This document shows positions 25,186 to 33,556 of a DNA stretch of 64,000 nt, in pieces. Position 1 is the first letter of the stretch. Each line of letters starts with the position of its first letter. The notes beneath the pieces are model-generated. The model made no database searches. It worked only from the letters and a program-made list of their open reading frames with translations, and was not told where the DNA came from. The position numbers and the translations under genes were made by a program. Source of the DNA: Parabacteroides sp. PH5-46. GTDB taxonomy: Bacteria > Bacteroidota > Bacteroidia > Bacteroidales > Tannerellaceae. The DNA is taken from assembly GCF_029892785.1 (NCBI RefSeq), contig NZ_JARXXA010000002.1, positions 310,001-374,000 on the forward strand, read 5' to 3'.

Positions 25186-27066
25186 ATGAGGAGGGGGATA
25201 CTACTGTTAGTTGTGTTGTGTTTGTTTTCAGGGATTAGTCTGGCAGAAGGTTATACAGCTATATTACAAGATTCGTTAGGAAGTAAAACAGTCAATTTAG
25301 ATGAGGTAGTGGTGACAGGGACGCGTGTACCTGTGCCGCGTGATGTGTTGCCTGTTCCGATAAGTGTAGTGCATCGTGATGTGATAGAGCAGAGTGAGGA
25401 GGTATCTTTGCTTCCGGTACTTATGCAGCAGGTGCCGGGGCTATATGTTACATCCCGTGGAATGGCGGGTTATGGTGTTTCAGGTGGTGCAGGCGGTATC
25501 AGTATGCGTGGCTTTGCCGGAGGCGCCGGGCGAGTGCTTATCTTAATTGACGGACATCCGCAGTATGCTACTATTTACGGGCATCCGGTGGCCGATGCAT
25601 ATATAGCGTCGGATGCGCAGCGGGTGGAGGTGTCTCGTGGTGCTGCGTCTATCCTTTATGGCTCTAATGCTATGGGTGGGGCTATCAATATTATAACCCG
25701 CCAGGCAATGGAGGATGGCAATAAATTCTCTGCCAGGTTGATGGGTGGCTCATATGGCACGCAAAGGTATTCTCTAACAGACACGTATCGCAACGGGCGG
25801 CTTTTCGGAGTAGTAAGTGGAAACTACGAACGAACCGACGGACACCGCGTAAACTCCGACTTTAAAATGTGGACAGGATCGGCAAAACTGGGTTACGACT
25901 TGTCGGAAGAGTGGAGGGTTGTAGGAAATGTAAATATTTCAAAGGCCAAGGGAGACGTGCCGGGGCAAGAAAGTCGTCCTTTACTGGATGGTATGACTGA
26001 TGTACTACGTGGCATGTCGGGACTTTCTCTGGAAAACAGATATGAAAAAACAAGAGGAGCTGTAAACTTCTATTATAATTGGGGAGATCATAAGATTAAT
26101 GATGGCTATTACGAAGGAGGTAGTCCTCGTCCATACCTCTTCAAATCAACGGACTATATGGGTGGTGTAAATATTTATCAGGCGGTAAATCTGTTTAAAG
26201 GCAATACCATTACAGGTGGATTTGATGCTAAACTATATGGCGGTAATGCCTATCGCGACCCGGAAAAGGAAATATATGCCGACCATGTCAAACTACATGA
26301 AGTAGCCGGATATGTACTTGTTCAACAGCAACTTTGGAAGTTTATGCTTGAAGCGGGCTTGCGTTTGGAGAATCACAAGCTTTATGGTACGGAATGGGTG
26401 CCACAGGCGGGTGTTTCGTTTAAAGCTGCAGAGCAGACTAGTCTGAAATTCTCCTTTTCAAAAGGTTTTCGCACCCCCAATATGCGGGAATTGTATATGT
26501 ATGCTTCAGCAAATGAAGACCTGCTTCCCGAGCGTAGTTTCAGTTACGACTTTACTGTATCGCAAGGCTTGCTTGATAATCGTATGTCGGTAGACTTAAC
26601 CTTATTCTACACCAAAGGAGACAATATAATAGAATCGGTTGAAATAGGGGAGAGCCGTTATCAGAACAGGAATGTAGGCGAATTTGAAAATAAAGGAATT
26701 GAATTCAGCCTGAATTATCAGATATTGAATAATCTCAGCCTACATGCCAACTATAGCTATCTTGATATGCAGAAGAAAATTACCGGTGCGCCGAGAAATA
26801 AACTGTATGCAGGGATGACCTATCGTCCCGGTAAATTCACCCTGAGTGCTGGGGCACAAGTGATAGACAAGCTTTATCTGGCTACCGGTAAGACTGTGCA
26901 AACAAGTGATTATACATTGGTTGATGCACGTGTAGCTTATCGCCCGCTGAAATGGATGGAGGTCTTTGTGAAAGGTGATAACCTGCTGGCTCAGAGATAT
27001 GAAACAATGCTTGGCTACCCGATGCCTAAAGCTACCTTTATGGGAGGGGTATCATTCAATTTATAA
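25186..27066 (+). CDS. TonB-dependent receptor (BtuB/siderophore-type)
   Basis: The ATG at 25186 gives MRRGILLLVVLCLFSGISLAEG, a signal peptide, and 626 residues. A TTG at 25174 is a weaker alternative start. The TonB box is near VNLDEVVVTGTRVPVPRD, the plug has PGLYVTSRG, GGISMRGFAGGAGRVLILIDG and ASILYGSNAMGGAINIIT, and the 22-strand barrel ends GGVSFNL. It lacks the SusC N-terminal domain and is small, so it is more like metal-chelate, vitamin or siderophore receptors. The substrate is unknown. A lipoprotein gene follows 12 bp later and is probably its partner. Direct repeats upstream suggest dedicated regulation. Confidence 0.92.
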   Translation: MRRGILLLVVLCLFSGISLAEGYTAILQDSLGSKTVNLDEVVVTGTRVPVPRDVLPVPISVVHRDVIEQSEEVSLLPVLMQQVPGLYVTSRGMAGYGVSGGAGGISMRGFAGGAGRVLILIDGHPQYATIYGHPVADAYIASDAQRVEVSRGAASILYGSNAMGGAINIITRQAMEDGNKFSARLMGGSYGTQRYSLTDTYRNGRLFGVVSGNYERTDGHRVNSDFKMWTGSAKLGYDLSEEWRVVGNVNISKAKGDVPGQESRPLLDGMTDVLRGMSGLSLENRYEKTRGAVNFYYNWGDHKINDGYYEGGSPRPYLFKSTDYMGGVNIYQAVNLFKGNTITGGFDAKLYGGNAYRDPEKEIYADHVKLHEVAGYVLVQQQLWKFMLEAGLRLENHKLYGTEWVPQAGVSFKAAEQTSLKFSFSKGFRTPNMRELYMYASANEDLLPERSFSYDFTVSQGLLDNRMSVDLTLFYTKGDNIIESVEIGESRYQNRNVGEFENKGIEFSLNYQILNNLSLHANYSYLDMQKKITGAPRNKLYAGMTYRPGKFTLSAGAQVIDKLYLATGKTVQTSDYTLVDARVAYRPLKWMEVFVKGDNLLAQRYETMLGYPMPKATFMGGVSFNL

Positions 27067-27078
27067 AAGTAAATCTGT

Positions 27079-27681
27079 ATGCGAAATATAATACTCTTAG
27101 TAATTGTACTAATGCTCTCTTTTTCTTGCAAGAAAGATACGAAGCATGAACTGATTCGCGTGGCTGTAGAGAATCAGTTGAGTATCTATCCGAAATCCAC
27201 TTTGCAGGATTTGTATAAGAACTTTTTCCAGGACTATTTCGGCCCTGGGCATATGGTTAATGACACTGCATCTGCCGGTGCATACTTAGACAGGGAGTTG
27301 GCTTCTTTTGAGCAGGCACCCGGAGCCTATTATGAGCCGACAGGCTATAACGGCAATTTCTATAGAGTAAACCTGTCGGTGATAAAAGAAGGACTCATTT
27401 CGCGGGATGTATTCTTTGACGCCTTTATACGCAGTGTCAGTAATATACAAACAATTTCTATCGAAGAATGGGAGAGGGAATGGATGCTAATAGACTCGGT
27501 TATTCAAGCAATGAACCTGGTTCTCCCCAATTATGAACAAGACCGGGAAATGCTCTTTTCACTCTTGGAACAAGGCAAGTATGTGGTGCATCATAGTGAG
27601 GTGTTTTCGGAGGCTTATGACCCCCATTACCGGATAATTAACCGGGATATATTTCTAAAAGAAATTCTTTCCAACTTGTAA
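27079..27681 (+). CDS. Small lipoprotein downstream of the TonB receptor
   Basis: This 200-residue protein has a lipobox LSFSC with Cys17. I do not recognise a named family. The sequence has a conserved-looking motif FFQDYFGPGHMV near residues 49-60, followed by charged and aromatic helices (LDRELASFEQAP, EEWEREWMLIDSVI). It is 12 bp behind the TonB receptor in the same direction, so they form an operon. A role in binding or processing the receptor's substrate at the cell envelope is inferred from context only. Confidence 0.8.
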   Translation: MRNIILLVIVLMLSFSCKKDTKHELIRVAVENQLSIYPKSTLQDLYKNFFQDYFGPGHMVNDTASAGAYLDRELASFEQAPGAYYEPTGYNGNFYRVNLSVIKEGLISRDVFFDAFIRSVSNIQTISIEEWEREWMLIDSVIQAMNLVLPNYEQDREMLFSLLEQGKYVVHHSEVFSEAYDPHYRIINRDIFLKEILSNL

Positions 27682-27717
27682 TACAGGTAATTAAAAAAGT
27701 GATTTTTTTTAATTTCT

Positions 27718-27749
27718 GTTCGCTTGCGTGAATTATTTATGTAAGTTTG
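27718..27749 (+). promoter_or_regulatory. Promoter of topA
   Basis: TTCG (27718-27721), a 20-bp spacer and TAAGTTTG (27742-27749) resemble TTTG-(19-21)-TAnnTTTG. The start point near 27756 lies after the longer in-frame start at 27728 and so supports the ATG at 27779. Confidence 0.65.
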
Positions 27750-27778
27750 CACTCGTTTTTATAAGAAGTATTGGAAAT

Positions 27779-30121
27779 ATGCAAAAAAACCTTGTGATTG
27801 TAGAGTCGCCGGCGAAAGCTAAGACGCTTGAAAAGTTTCTTGGAAAAGACTTTAAGGTAATGTCCAGTTACGGACATATCCGTGATCTGAAAACAAAAGA
27901 ATTTGGTATAGATATTGAACATAATTATGCTCCTCAATATGTAGTGCCAAGTGATAAAAAGAAACTTGTAACAGAATTAAAGGCCGAGGCGAAAAAGGCC
28001 GAGATGGTATGGCTGGCTTCCGATGAAGACCGCGAAGGAGAAGCTATATCCTGGCATTTGGCTGAGGTATTGAATCTGGCGCCTGAGAAGACAAAACGTA
28101 TTGTTTTTCACGAAATAACCAAGGATGCTATTTTGCATGCCGTTGAAACTCCCCGCAGTATAGACTATAATCTGGTGAATGCACAACAGGCACGTCGTGT
28201 GTTAGACCGTATCGTTGGGTTTGAGCTTTCTCCAATCTTGTGGAGGAAAGTAAAACCAGCTTTGTCGGCCGGGCGTGTGCAATCGGTAGCTGTACGACTT
28301 ATTGTAGAGCGCGAACGGGAGATTAATCATTTTGTCTCTGAAGCTTCTTTCCGAGTAATTGCGGAATTTATCCTTCCGGACGGAACAACTGTTTTAAAGG
28401 CAGAGCTTAATAAACGTTTGAAAACAAAGAAAGAAGTAACGGATTTCCTGGAATCCTGTAAAACAGCTTCTTTTAAAATAGATGATATTTCTACCAAACC
28501 TGTAAAGAAGTCGCCGGCTCCTCCTTTTACAACTTCTACTTTGCAGCAGGAAGCTTCCCGCAAATTGGGATATTCTGTGTCGCAAACCATGATGCTGGCA
28601 CAGCGTTTGTATGAATCTGGATTTATAACCTATATGCGTACCGACTCGGTTAATCTGAGTGACTTGGCTTTGGGTACGACAAAAGAGGCGATATTAAATA
28701 TCTATGGCGAGAAATATTATCATTTCCGCAAGTATAGTACAAAGACAAAGGGGGCGCAGGAAGCTCACGAAGCCATTCGCCCTACCTATATAAGTAATGA
28801 AGAGATAAGCGGTACGGCCCAGGAGAAAAAGCTCTATGAGTTAATCCGCAAACGCACCATTGCCTGCCAGATGGCAGATGCAGAACTGGAACGTACAACG
28901 ATTTCTGTTGACATTTCCGGACAAAAGGAAAAGTTCTCAGCCGTAGGCGAAGTCCTTGTTTTCGACGGATTCCTACAAGCGTATCGTGAAAGTACGGATG
29001 ATGAAAGTGAAAAAGAACAGGAAAGCGGTTTGTTGCCTCCGGTAAGCATTAACGATGTGTTGGCGATGAGGCAAATAGAAGCTACCGAGCGATTCACTCA
29101 ACGTCCGCCTCGCTATACGGAAGCCAGTCTGGTTCGCCGTTTGGAAGAATTGGGAATCGGTCGTCCTTCTACATACGCTCCAACTATACAGACCATCCAA
29201 AACAGAGAATATGTAATAAAAGGAGACAAGGAAGGGGTAGAGCGTTCTTACACAGTATTCACCTTGTCGGGAAGTAAAATTACAGAGAAAGAAAAACAGG
29301 AAATAGCAGGTGCGGACCGTTCCAAGCTAATGCCGACCGATATTGGTGTTGTGGTGAATGACTTCCTGATGGAATACTTCCCCGGCGTACTGGACTATAA
29401 CTTTACAGCCAGTGTAGAAAAAGAGTTTGATGCGGTGGCAGACGGTGAAATGGTATGGACAGATGCTATTGATCGTTTCTACAAGATGTTCCATCCGATA
29501 GTGGAACGAACATCAGCTGTAAAAACCGAACATAAAGTAGGAGAACGTGAATTGGGCATTGACCCACAATCCGGTAAGCCTGTATTTGTGAAGATCGGTC
29601 GTTTTGGACCAGTAGCTCAGTTGGGAGCAGCTAATCCAGATGACAAAACTGCTCCGAAGCCACAGTTTGCTTCTCTGATGAAAGGGCAGTCCATTGAAAC
29701 CATCACTTTGGAGGAAGCACTGAAACTATTTGAGCTTCCCCGTACGATTGGTGAATTTGAAGATAAAGTTGTGGTAGCCGGTATTGGCCGTTTTGGTCCG
29801 TTTATCCGCCACGACGGCAAATTTATCTCTATACCGAAAGACTTGAGCCCGTTGAGTATTACCCTCGACGAGTCTATAGAGCTTATAAAAGAAAAGAGAC
29901 TAAAAGAGGCTCAACGTACGCTGAAAACGTTTAGCGAAGAGCCTGAAATGGAAATACTGAATGGTCGTTTCGGACCTTATATTGCCTATAAAGGTAGTAA
30001 CTATAAGATCCCGAAAACCATCAAAGACCCCAAAGAGATTACTCTGGACGAAGCCCTGAAGATAGTACAGGATGCCGGCGAGAAACCGGCAACCAAGAAA
30101 CGGGCCACTAAAAAGAAGTGA
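27779..30121 (+). CDS. topA: DNA topoisomerase I
   Basis: The ATG at 27779 gives MQKNLVIVESPAKAKTLEKFLG, the classic toprim start; 780 residues. A longer reading from 27728 would begin before the promoter. The toprim acids lie in LASDEDREGEAISWHL. The catalytic Tyr285 is in FITYMRTDS. The C-terminus lacks the E. coli zinc fingers and instead has repeated GRFGPF/Y modules (IGRFGPVAQLG, IGRFGPFIRHDG, NGRFGPYIAYKG), then a lysine-rich tail. It relaxes negative supercoils and balances gyrase. It converges with argS, with only two bases between the stop codons and no visible terminator. Confidence 0.97.
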   Translation: MQKNLVIVESPAKAKTLEKFLGKDFKVMSSYGHIRDLKTKEFGIDIEHNYAPQYVVPSDKKKLVTELKAEAKKAEMVWLASDEDREGEAISWHLAEVLNLAPEKTKRIVFHEITKDAILHAVETPRSIDYNLVNAQQARRVLDRIVGFELSPILWRKVKPALSAGRVQSVAVRLIVEREREINHFVSEASFRVIAEFILPDGTTVLKAELNKRLKTKKEVTDFLESCKTASFKIDDISTKPVKKSPAPPFTTSTLQQEASRKLGYSVSQTMMLAQRLYESGFITYMRTDSVNLSDLALGTTKEAILNIYGEKYYHFRKYSTKTKGAQEAHEAIRPTYISNEEISGTAQEKKLYELIRKRTIACQMADAELERTTISVDISGQKEKFSAVGEVLVFDGFLQAYRESTDDESEKEQESGLLPPVSINDVLAMRQIEATERFTQRPPRYTEASLVRRLEELGIGRPSTYAPTIQTIQNREYVIKGDKEGVERSYTVFTLSGSKITEKEKQEIAGADRSKLMPTDIGVVVNDFLMEYFPGVLDYNFTASVEKEFDAVADGEMVWTDAIDRFYKMFHPIVERTSAVKTEHKVGERELGIDPQSGKPVFVKIGRFGPVAQLGAANPDDKTAPKPQFASLMKGQSIETITLEEALKLFELPRTIGEFEDKVVVAGIGRFGPFIRHDGKFISIPKDLSPLSITLDESIELIKEKRLKEAQRTLKTFSEEPEMEILNGRFGPYIAYKGSNYKIPKTIKDPKEITLDEALKIVQDAGEKPATKKRATKKK

Positions 30122-30123
30122 TC

Positions 30124-31914
30124 TTACATCCGCTCGGGAACTTCAATTCCCAGCAATGAAATACCTGTTTTAATCACCTGAGCTACGTTTTCTGATAATA
30201 TCAGACGGAAGTTCTTCAAGTCTGCGTTTTCTTCGCGCAGAATGGAGAAGTCGTGGTAGAACTGATTATATTCTTTTACCAGGTCATAAATGTAATTACA
30301 GATCAGAGCAGGGCTATAGGTTGTTCCGGCTTCCTGAATGGTAGAAGCATAAGCAGCTACGGTTTGTATCAGGTTTTCTTCTTTTTCGGAAATAGCGATA
30401 GATGTCGGTATCTCACCTGGCAATGTGATGTTCTGTTCGGCTGCTTTGCGCAATACGGAACGGATACGGGCATAGGTATATTGAATGAATGATCCTGTGT
30501 TGCCGTTGAAGTCGATAGACTCTTTCGGGTTGAAGGTCATGTTCTTCCGGGGATCTACTTTCAGGATGAAGTATTTCAAAGAGCCTAATCCTACAATACG
30601 GGCTATGTTTTCAATCTCTTCAGGTGTCATTTCATCCAGCTTGCCCAATTCCTGTGATATTTCGCGGGCAGTATTTACCATCTCGTCCATCAAGTCGTCG
30701 GCATCTACAACTGTACCTTCGCGGCTCTTCATCTTTCCTTCTGGTAGCTCTACCATCCCGTAAGAGAAATGTACCAAGCCTTTGCCGAAAGCAAATCCCA
30801 ACTTGTCTAATAAGATAGATAATACCTGGAAATGGTAATTCTGCTCATTACCTACTACATAAATCATTTTATCTATCGGGTAATCGTCAAAGCGTAGTTT
30901 GGCTGTTCCGATATCCTGTGTCATATAAACAGAAGTGCCATCGGCACGAAGCAGTAGCTTTTCGTCCAGTCCGTCTTTTGTCAGGTCGGCCCATACCGAA
31001 GCGTCTTCCCGTTGATAAAAGACACCTTCTTTCATTCCGCGCAAGACTTCGTTTTTTCCTTCCAGGTATGTTTCCGATTCATAATAAATCTTGTCGAAGT
31101 CAACACCCATCCGTTTATACGTTTCGTCGAATCCGGCATATACCCAACTGTTCATTGTACTCCACAACGAGCGGACGTGTTCGTCTCCGGCTTCCCATTT
31201 GCGAAGCATTTCACGGGCTTCAGCCATTAATGTAGCTTCAGCTTCAGCCTGTTCCTTAGATAGGCCTTTGCCCTCCAGCTCTTTTAGTTCTTGCTTATAA
31301 TGTTTGTCGAATAAAACGTAATATTCGCCAATCAGATGGTCACCTTTCTTTCCGGAGGATTCCGGTGTTTCTCCGTTGCCCCACTTCTCCCAGGCCAGCA
31401 TTGATTTGCAGATATGTATCCCTCTGTCGTTTACAATATTTGTTTTGACAACCTTATTGCCATTTGCCTTCATAATCTCAGACAAACTATATCCTAAGAG
31501 GTTGTTGCGGATATGCCCCAAGTGCAGCGGTTTGTTTGTGTTAGGGGAAGAATATTCAATCATCACCAATGGAGACTGTTCTGAAGCGGCAGTAATACCG
31601 TAGTTTGGCTGTTTGTGTATGCTGTTTAGTAAATCAATCCAGCAGTAGGACGAAACTGTCAGGTTCAGAAATCCTTTGATTACGTTGTACGAGGCAATAG
31701 TTGGTTCGTTTGCCTGAAGGTATTCGCCTATTTCCTGGGCTGTTACCTCAGGAGATTTCTTCGATACACGAAGAAGTGGAAAAACAACTAATGTTAGATG
31801 TCCCTTAAACTCCTTTTTTGTTTTTTGCAGTTGGATTTGTTCTGCCGGAACCTCGGCTCCATATAAAGATTTAATACCTGTAATGATTGCTCCGGTGATT
31901 TGCTGCTCGATCAT
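30124..31914 (-). CDS. argS: Arginyl-tRNA synthetase
   Basis: The ATG at 31914 gives MIEQQITGAIITGIKSLYGAEV and 596 residues; the longer start at 31959 lies upstream of the predicted transcript start. It is a class I synthetase charging tRNA-Arg. The HIGH motif is PLHLGHIRNNLLG, and the KMSKS position is occupied by GKMKSREGTVVDADDL, as in ArgRS. An N-terminal Arg-specific domain precedes the catalytic core, and the C-terminal helical anticodon-binding domain ends LLGIEVPERM. Confidence 0.97.
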   Translation of the reverse strand: MIEQQITGAIITGIKSLYGAEVPAEQIQLQKTKKEFKGHLTLVVFPLLRVSKKSPEVTAQEIGEYLQANEPTIASYNVIKGFLNLTVSSYCWIDLLNSIHKQPNYGITAASEQSPLVMIEYSSPNTNKPLHLGHIRNNLLGYSLSEIMKANGNKVVKTNIVNDRGIHICKSMLAWEKWGNGETPESSGKKGDHLIGEYYVLFDKHYKQELKELEGKGLSKEQAEAEATLMAEAREMLRKWEAGDEHVRSLWSTMNSWVYAGFDETYKRMGVDFDKIYYESETYLEGKNEVLRGMKEGVFYQREDASVWADLTKDGLDEKLLLRADGTSVYMTQDIGTAKLRFDDYPIDKMIYVVGNEQNYHFQVLSILLDKLGFAFGKGLVHFSYGMVELPEGKMKSREGTVVDADDLMDEMVNTAREISQELGKLDEMTPEEIENIARIVGLGSLKYFILKVDPRKNMTFNPKESIDFNGNTGSFIQYTYARIRSVLRKAAEQNITLPGEIPTSIAISEKEENLIQTVAAYASTIQEAGTTYSPALICNYIYDLVKEYNQFYHDFSILREENADLKNFRLILSENVAQVIKTGISLLGIEVPERM

Positions 31915-31948
31915 AATATATTCTTTTCCGATTTGACTTATTTGTTTG

Positions 31949-31956
31949 CAAAGGTA
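31949..31956 (-). promoter_or_regulatory. -7 box of argS
   Basis: The minus strand reads TACCTTTG. The start near 31942 gives a 28-base leader to the ATG at 31914. A plus-strand box TATCTTTA (31977-31984) for the divergent transporter lies 20 bp away. Confidence 0.6.
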
Positions 31957-32012
31957 CATATTTTCTGATATTCCGTTATCTTTACAGTCCTAACTTAAAT
32001 CTTTATCAGAAA

Positions 32013-33440
32013 ATGAATGTCTTTAGCAAATTCCCCAGAACCTTTTGGGTAGCGAATACTATTGAGTTGTTTGAACGCTGGGCGTGGTATGGTTTTTTCA
32101 TGTTATTTGCCAATTATCTGACAGGATCTTCCGATCTGGGAGGACTGGAGTTTTCCCAAAGCCAAAAAGGAATGCTAATGGGGGTAGGGACAGCTATCTT
32201 GTATTTTCTTCCGGTGCTGACAGGTGCTATTGCTGACCGATACGGTTACAAAAAGGTGTTGTTCCTGTCGTTCATTATATATGTTTCGGCCTTTATCTTA
32301 TTGCCGATGTTTTCTACATTTACAGGTGTGTTTCTTATGTACCTGTATCTGGCAGTAGGTGCGGCTTTATTTAAGCCTATTATTCAGGCTACAGTCGCAA
32401 AAACCACAACAGATGAGACCTCCTCCATTGGATTCGGGATCTTTTATATGATGGTAAATGTAGGTGCATTCTTCGGGCCAATGGTTACGCTGTTGTTCAA
32501 GGGATCTTCACATTTAATCTTCTATGTCTCTGCCGGAATTATCATGTTGAATTTTTTACTACTTCCTTTCTATAAAGAGCCGGGGAGGAATGAAACGGAA
32601 AAACAGAAAAGCCCTATTCTTCAAACTTTTTCAGAGATATTCCGCAATATGGGAACCATATTAAAAGATGGTAAATTTATTATCTTTCTCTGTATCGTAG
32701 CCGGTTTCTGGGCGATGTATCATCAGTTGTTTTTTACCTTACCGGTGTTTGTATCCCAATGGGTAGACACCAGTGCGTTATACACTTTTTTTCAGACCTA
32801 TATTCCTTTTATCAGCGACAATTATAGCCCCGCTCCGGGAGTGATGGATGCAGAGTTTGTTACCAATATGGATGCCTTTTATATTATCCTGTTTCAGGTC
32901 TTGGTGTCCAGTCTTGTAATGAAGCTTAAACCTCTACATTCGATGATAACCGGTTTCTTAGTTTGCTCTATCGGGATGGCGCTTACCTTTATGTCGCAAA
33001 ATGTATTGTTTACATTGGTAGCTATCCTTATTTTCGGACTGGGCGAGATGGCTGGCTCCCCTAAAATATCAGAGTATATCGGACGCATTGCTCCGGCAGA
33101 CAAGAAAGCCCTGTATATGGGATATTCGTTTATTCCTGTATTCTTAGGTAATCTGTTGGCAGGTATTATTTCCGGAGTTGTATATCAAAAAATGTCGGAT
33201 AAAGTAGAGCTTTCCCATAGATTCGTAACAGAAAAAGGCCTGCAAATTCAAGAGGGCTTATCAACCAATGCCTATTTTGAAGAAGTAGCTCGTCAGGTAA
33301 ACCTCAGCCCCCACGAACTAACTAATCTTTTGTGGGAAACCTATAACCCATCACATATATGGATGGTACTGCTCGCTATCGGACTGATAGCCGTAGTTTG
33401 TCTGTTTATTTACGATAGAATTATTAATAAGGAGCAATAG
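32013..33440 (+). CDS. POT/PTR family peptide transporter (MFS)
   Basis: This 475-residue membrane protein belongs to the proton-dependent oligopeptide transporters. The N-terminus has ELFERWAWYGFFMLFANYL, related to the ExxERFxYY motif of POT proteins, which carries the proton-coupling residues. The MFS loop GAIADRYGYKK follows helix 2. About 12 hydrophobic helices can be counted, with a long loop near residue 200-215 and a periplasmic loop around 265-290. It is divergent from argS. The substrate is probably di- or tripeptides (family knowledge). Confidence 0.92.
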   Translation: MNVFSKFPRTFWVANTIELFERWAWYGFFMLFANYLTGSSDLGGLEFSQSQKGMLMGVGTAILYFLPVLTGAIADRYGYKKVLFLSFIIYVSAFILLPMFSTFTGVFLMYLYLAVGAALFKPIIQATVAKTTTDETSSIGFGIFYMMVNVGAFFGPMVTLLFKGSSHLIFYVSAGIIMLNFLLLPFYKEPGRNETEKQKSPILQTFSEIFRNMGTILKDGKFIIFLCIVAGFWAMYHQLFFTLPVFVSQWVDTSALYTFFQTYIPFISDNYSPAPGVMDAEFVTNMDAFYIILFQVLVSSLVMKLKPLHSMITGFLVCSIGMALTFMSQNVLFTLVAILIFGLGEMAGSPKISEYIGRIAPADKKALYMGYSFIPVFLGNLLAGIISGVVYQKMSDKVELSHRFVTEKGLQIQEGLSTNAYFEEVARQVNLSPHELTNLLWETYNPSHIWMVLLAIGLIAVVCLFIYDRIINKEQ

Positions 33441-33450
33441 TTTCTGTTGG

Positions 33451-33532
33451 CTGATAGCTATCGGTCAGTTGGCCGACGGCCGTCAGCCAAATAACCGACA
33501 GTTGTCGGTCAAATGGTTGATGGCTGTGGGTC
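33451..33532. repeat. Array of four palindromes with exact 22-bp spacing (copy C)
   Basis: Four dyads have centres at 33458.5, 33480.5, 33502.5 and 33524.5, exactly 22 bp apart: GATAGCTATC, GACGGCCGTC, GACAGTTGTC and GATGGCTGTG. The first two are perfect, the third mismatches only at its two central bases, and the fourth is degenerate. Outside each are GGC/CC- and GTCA-type flanks. The sequence is unlike the arrays at 23218 and 55435, but the geometry is identical. It lies between the convergent stops at 33440 and 33557, so it could also end transcription from both sides. Confidence 0.88.
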
Positions 33533-33556
33533 AATTGTTTTCTGCTATAGTTTTTC

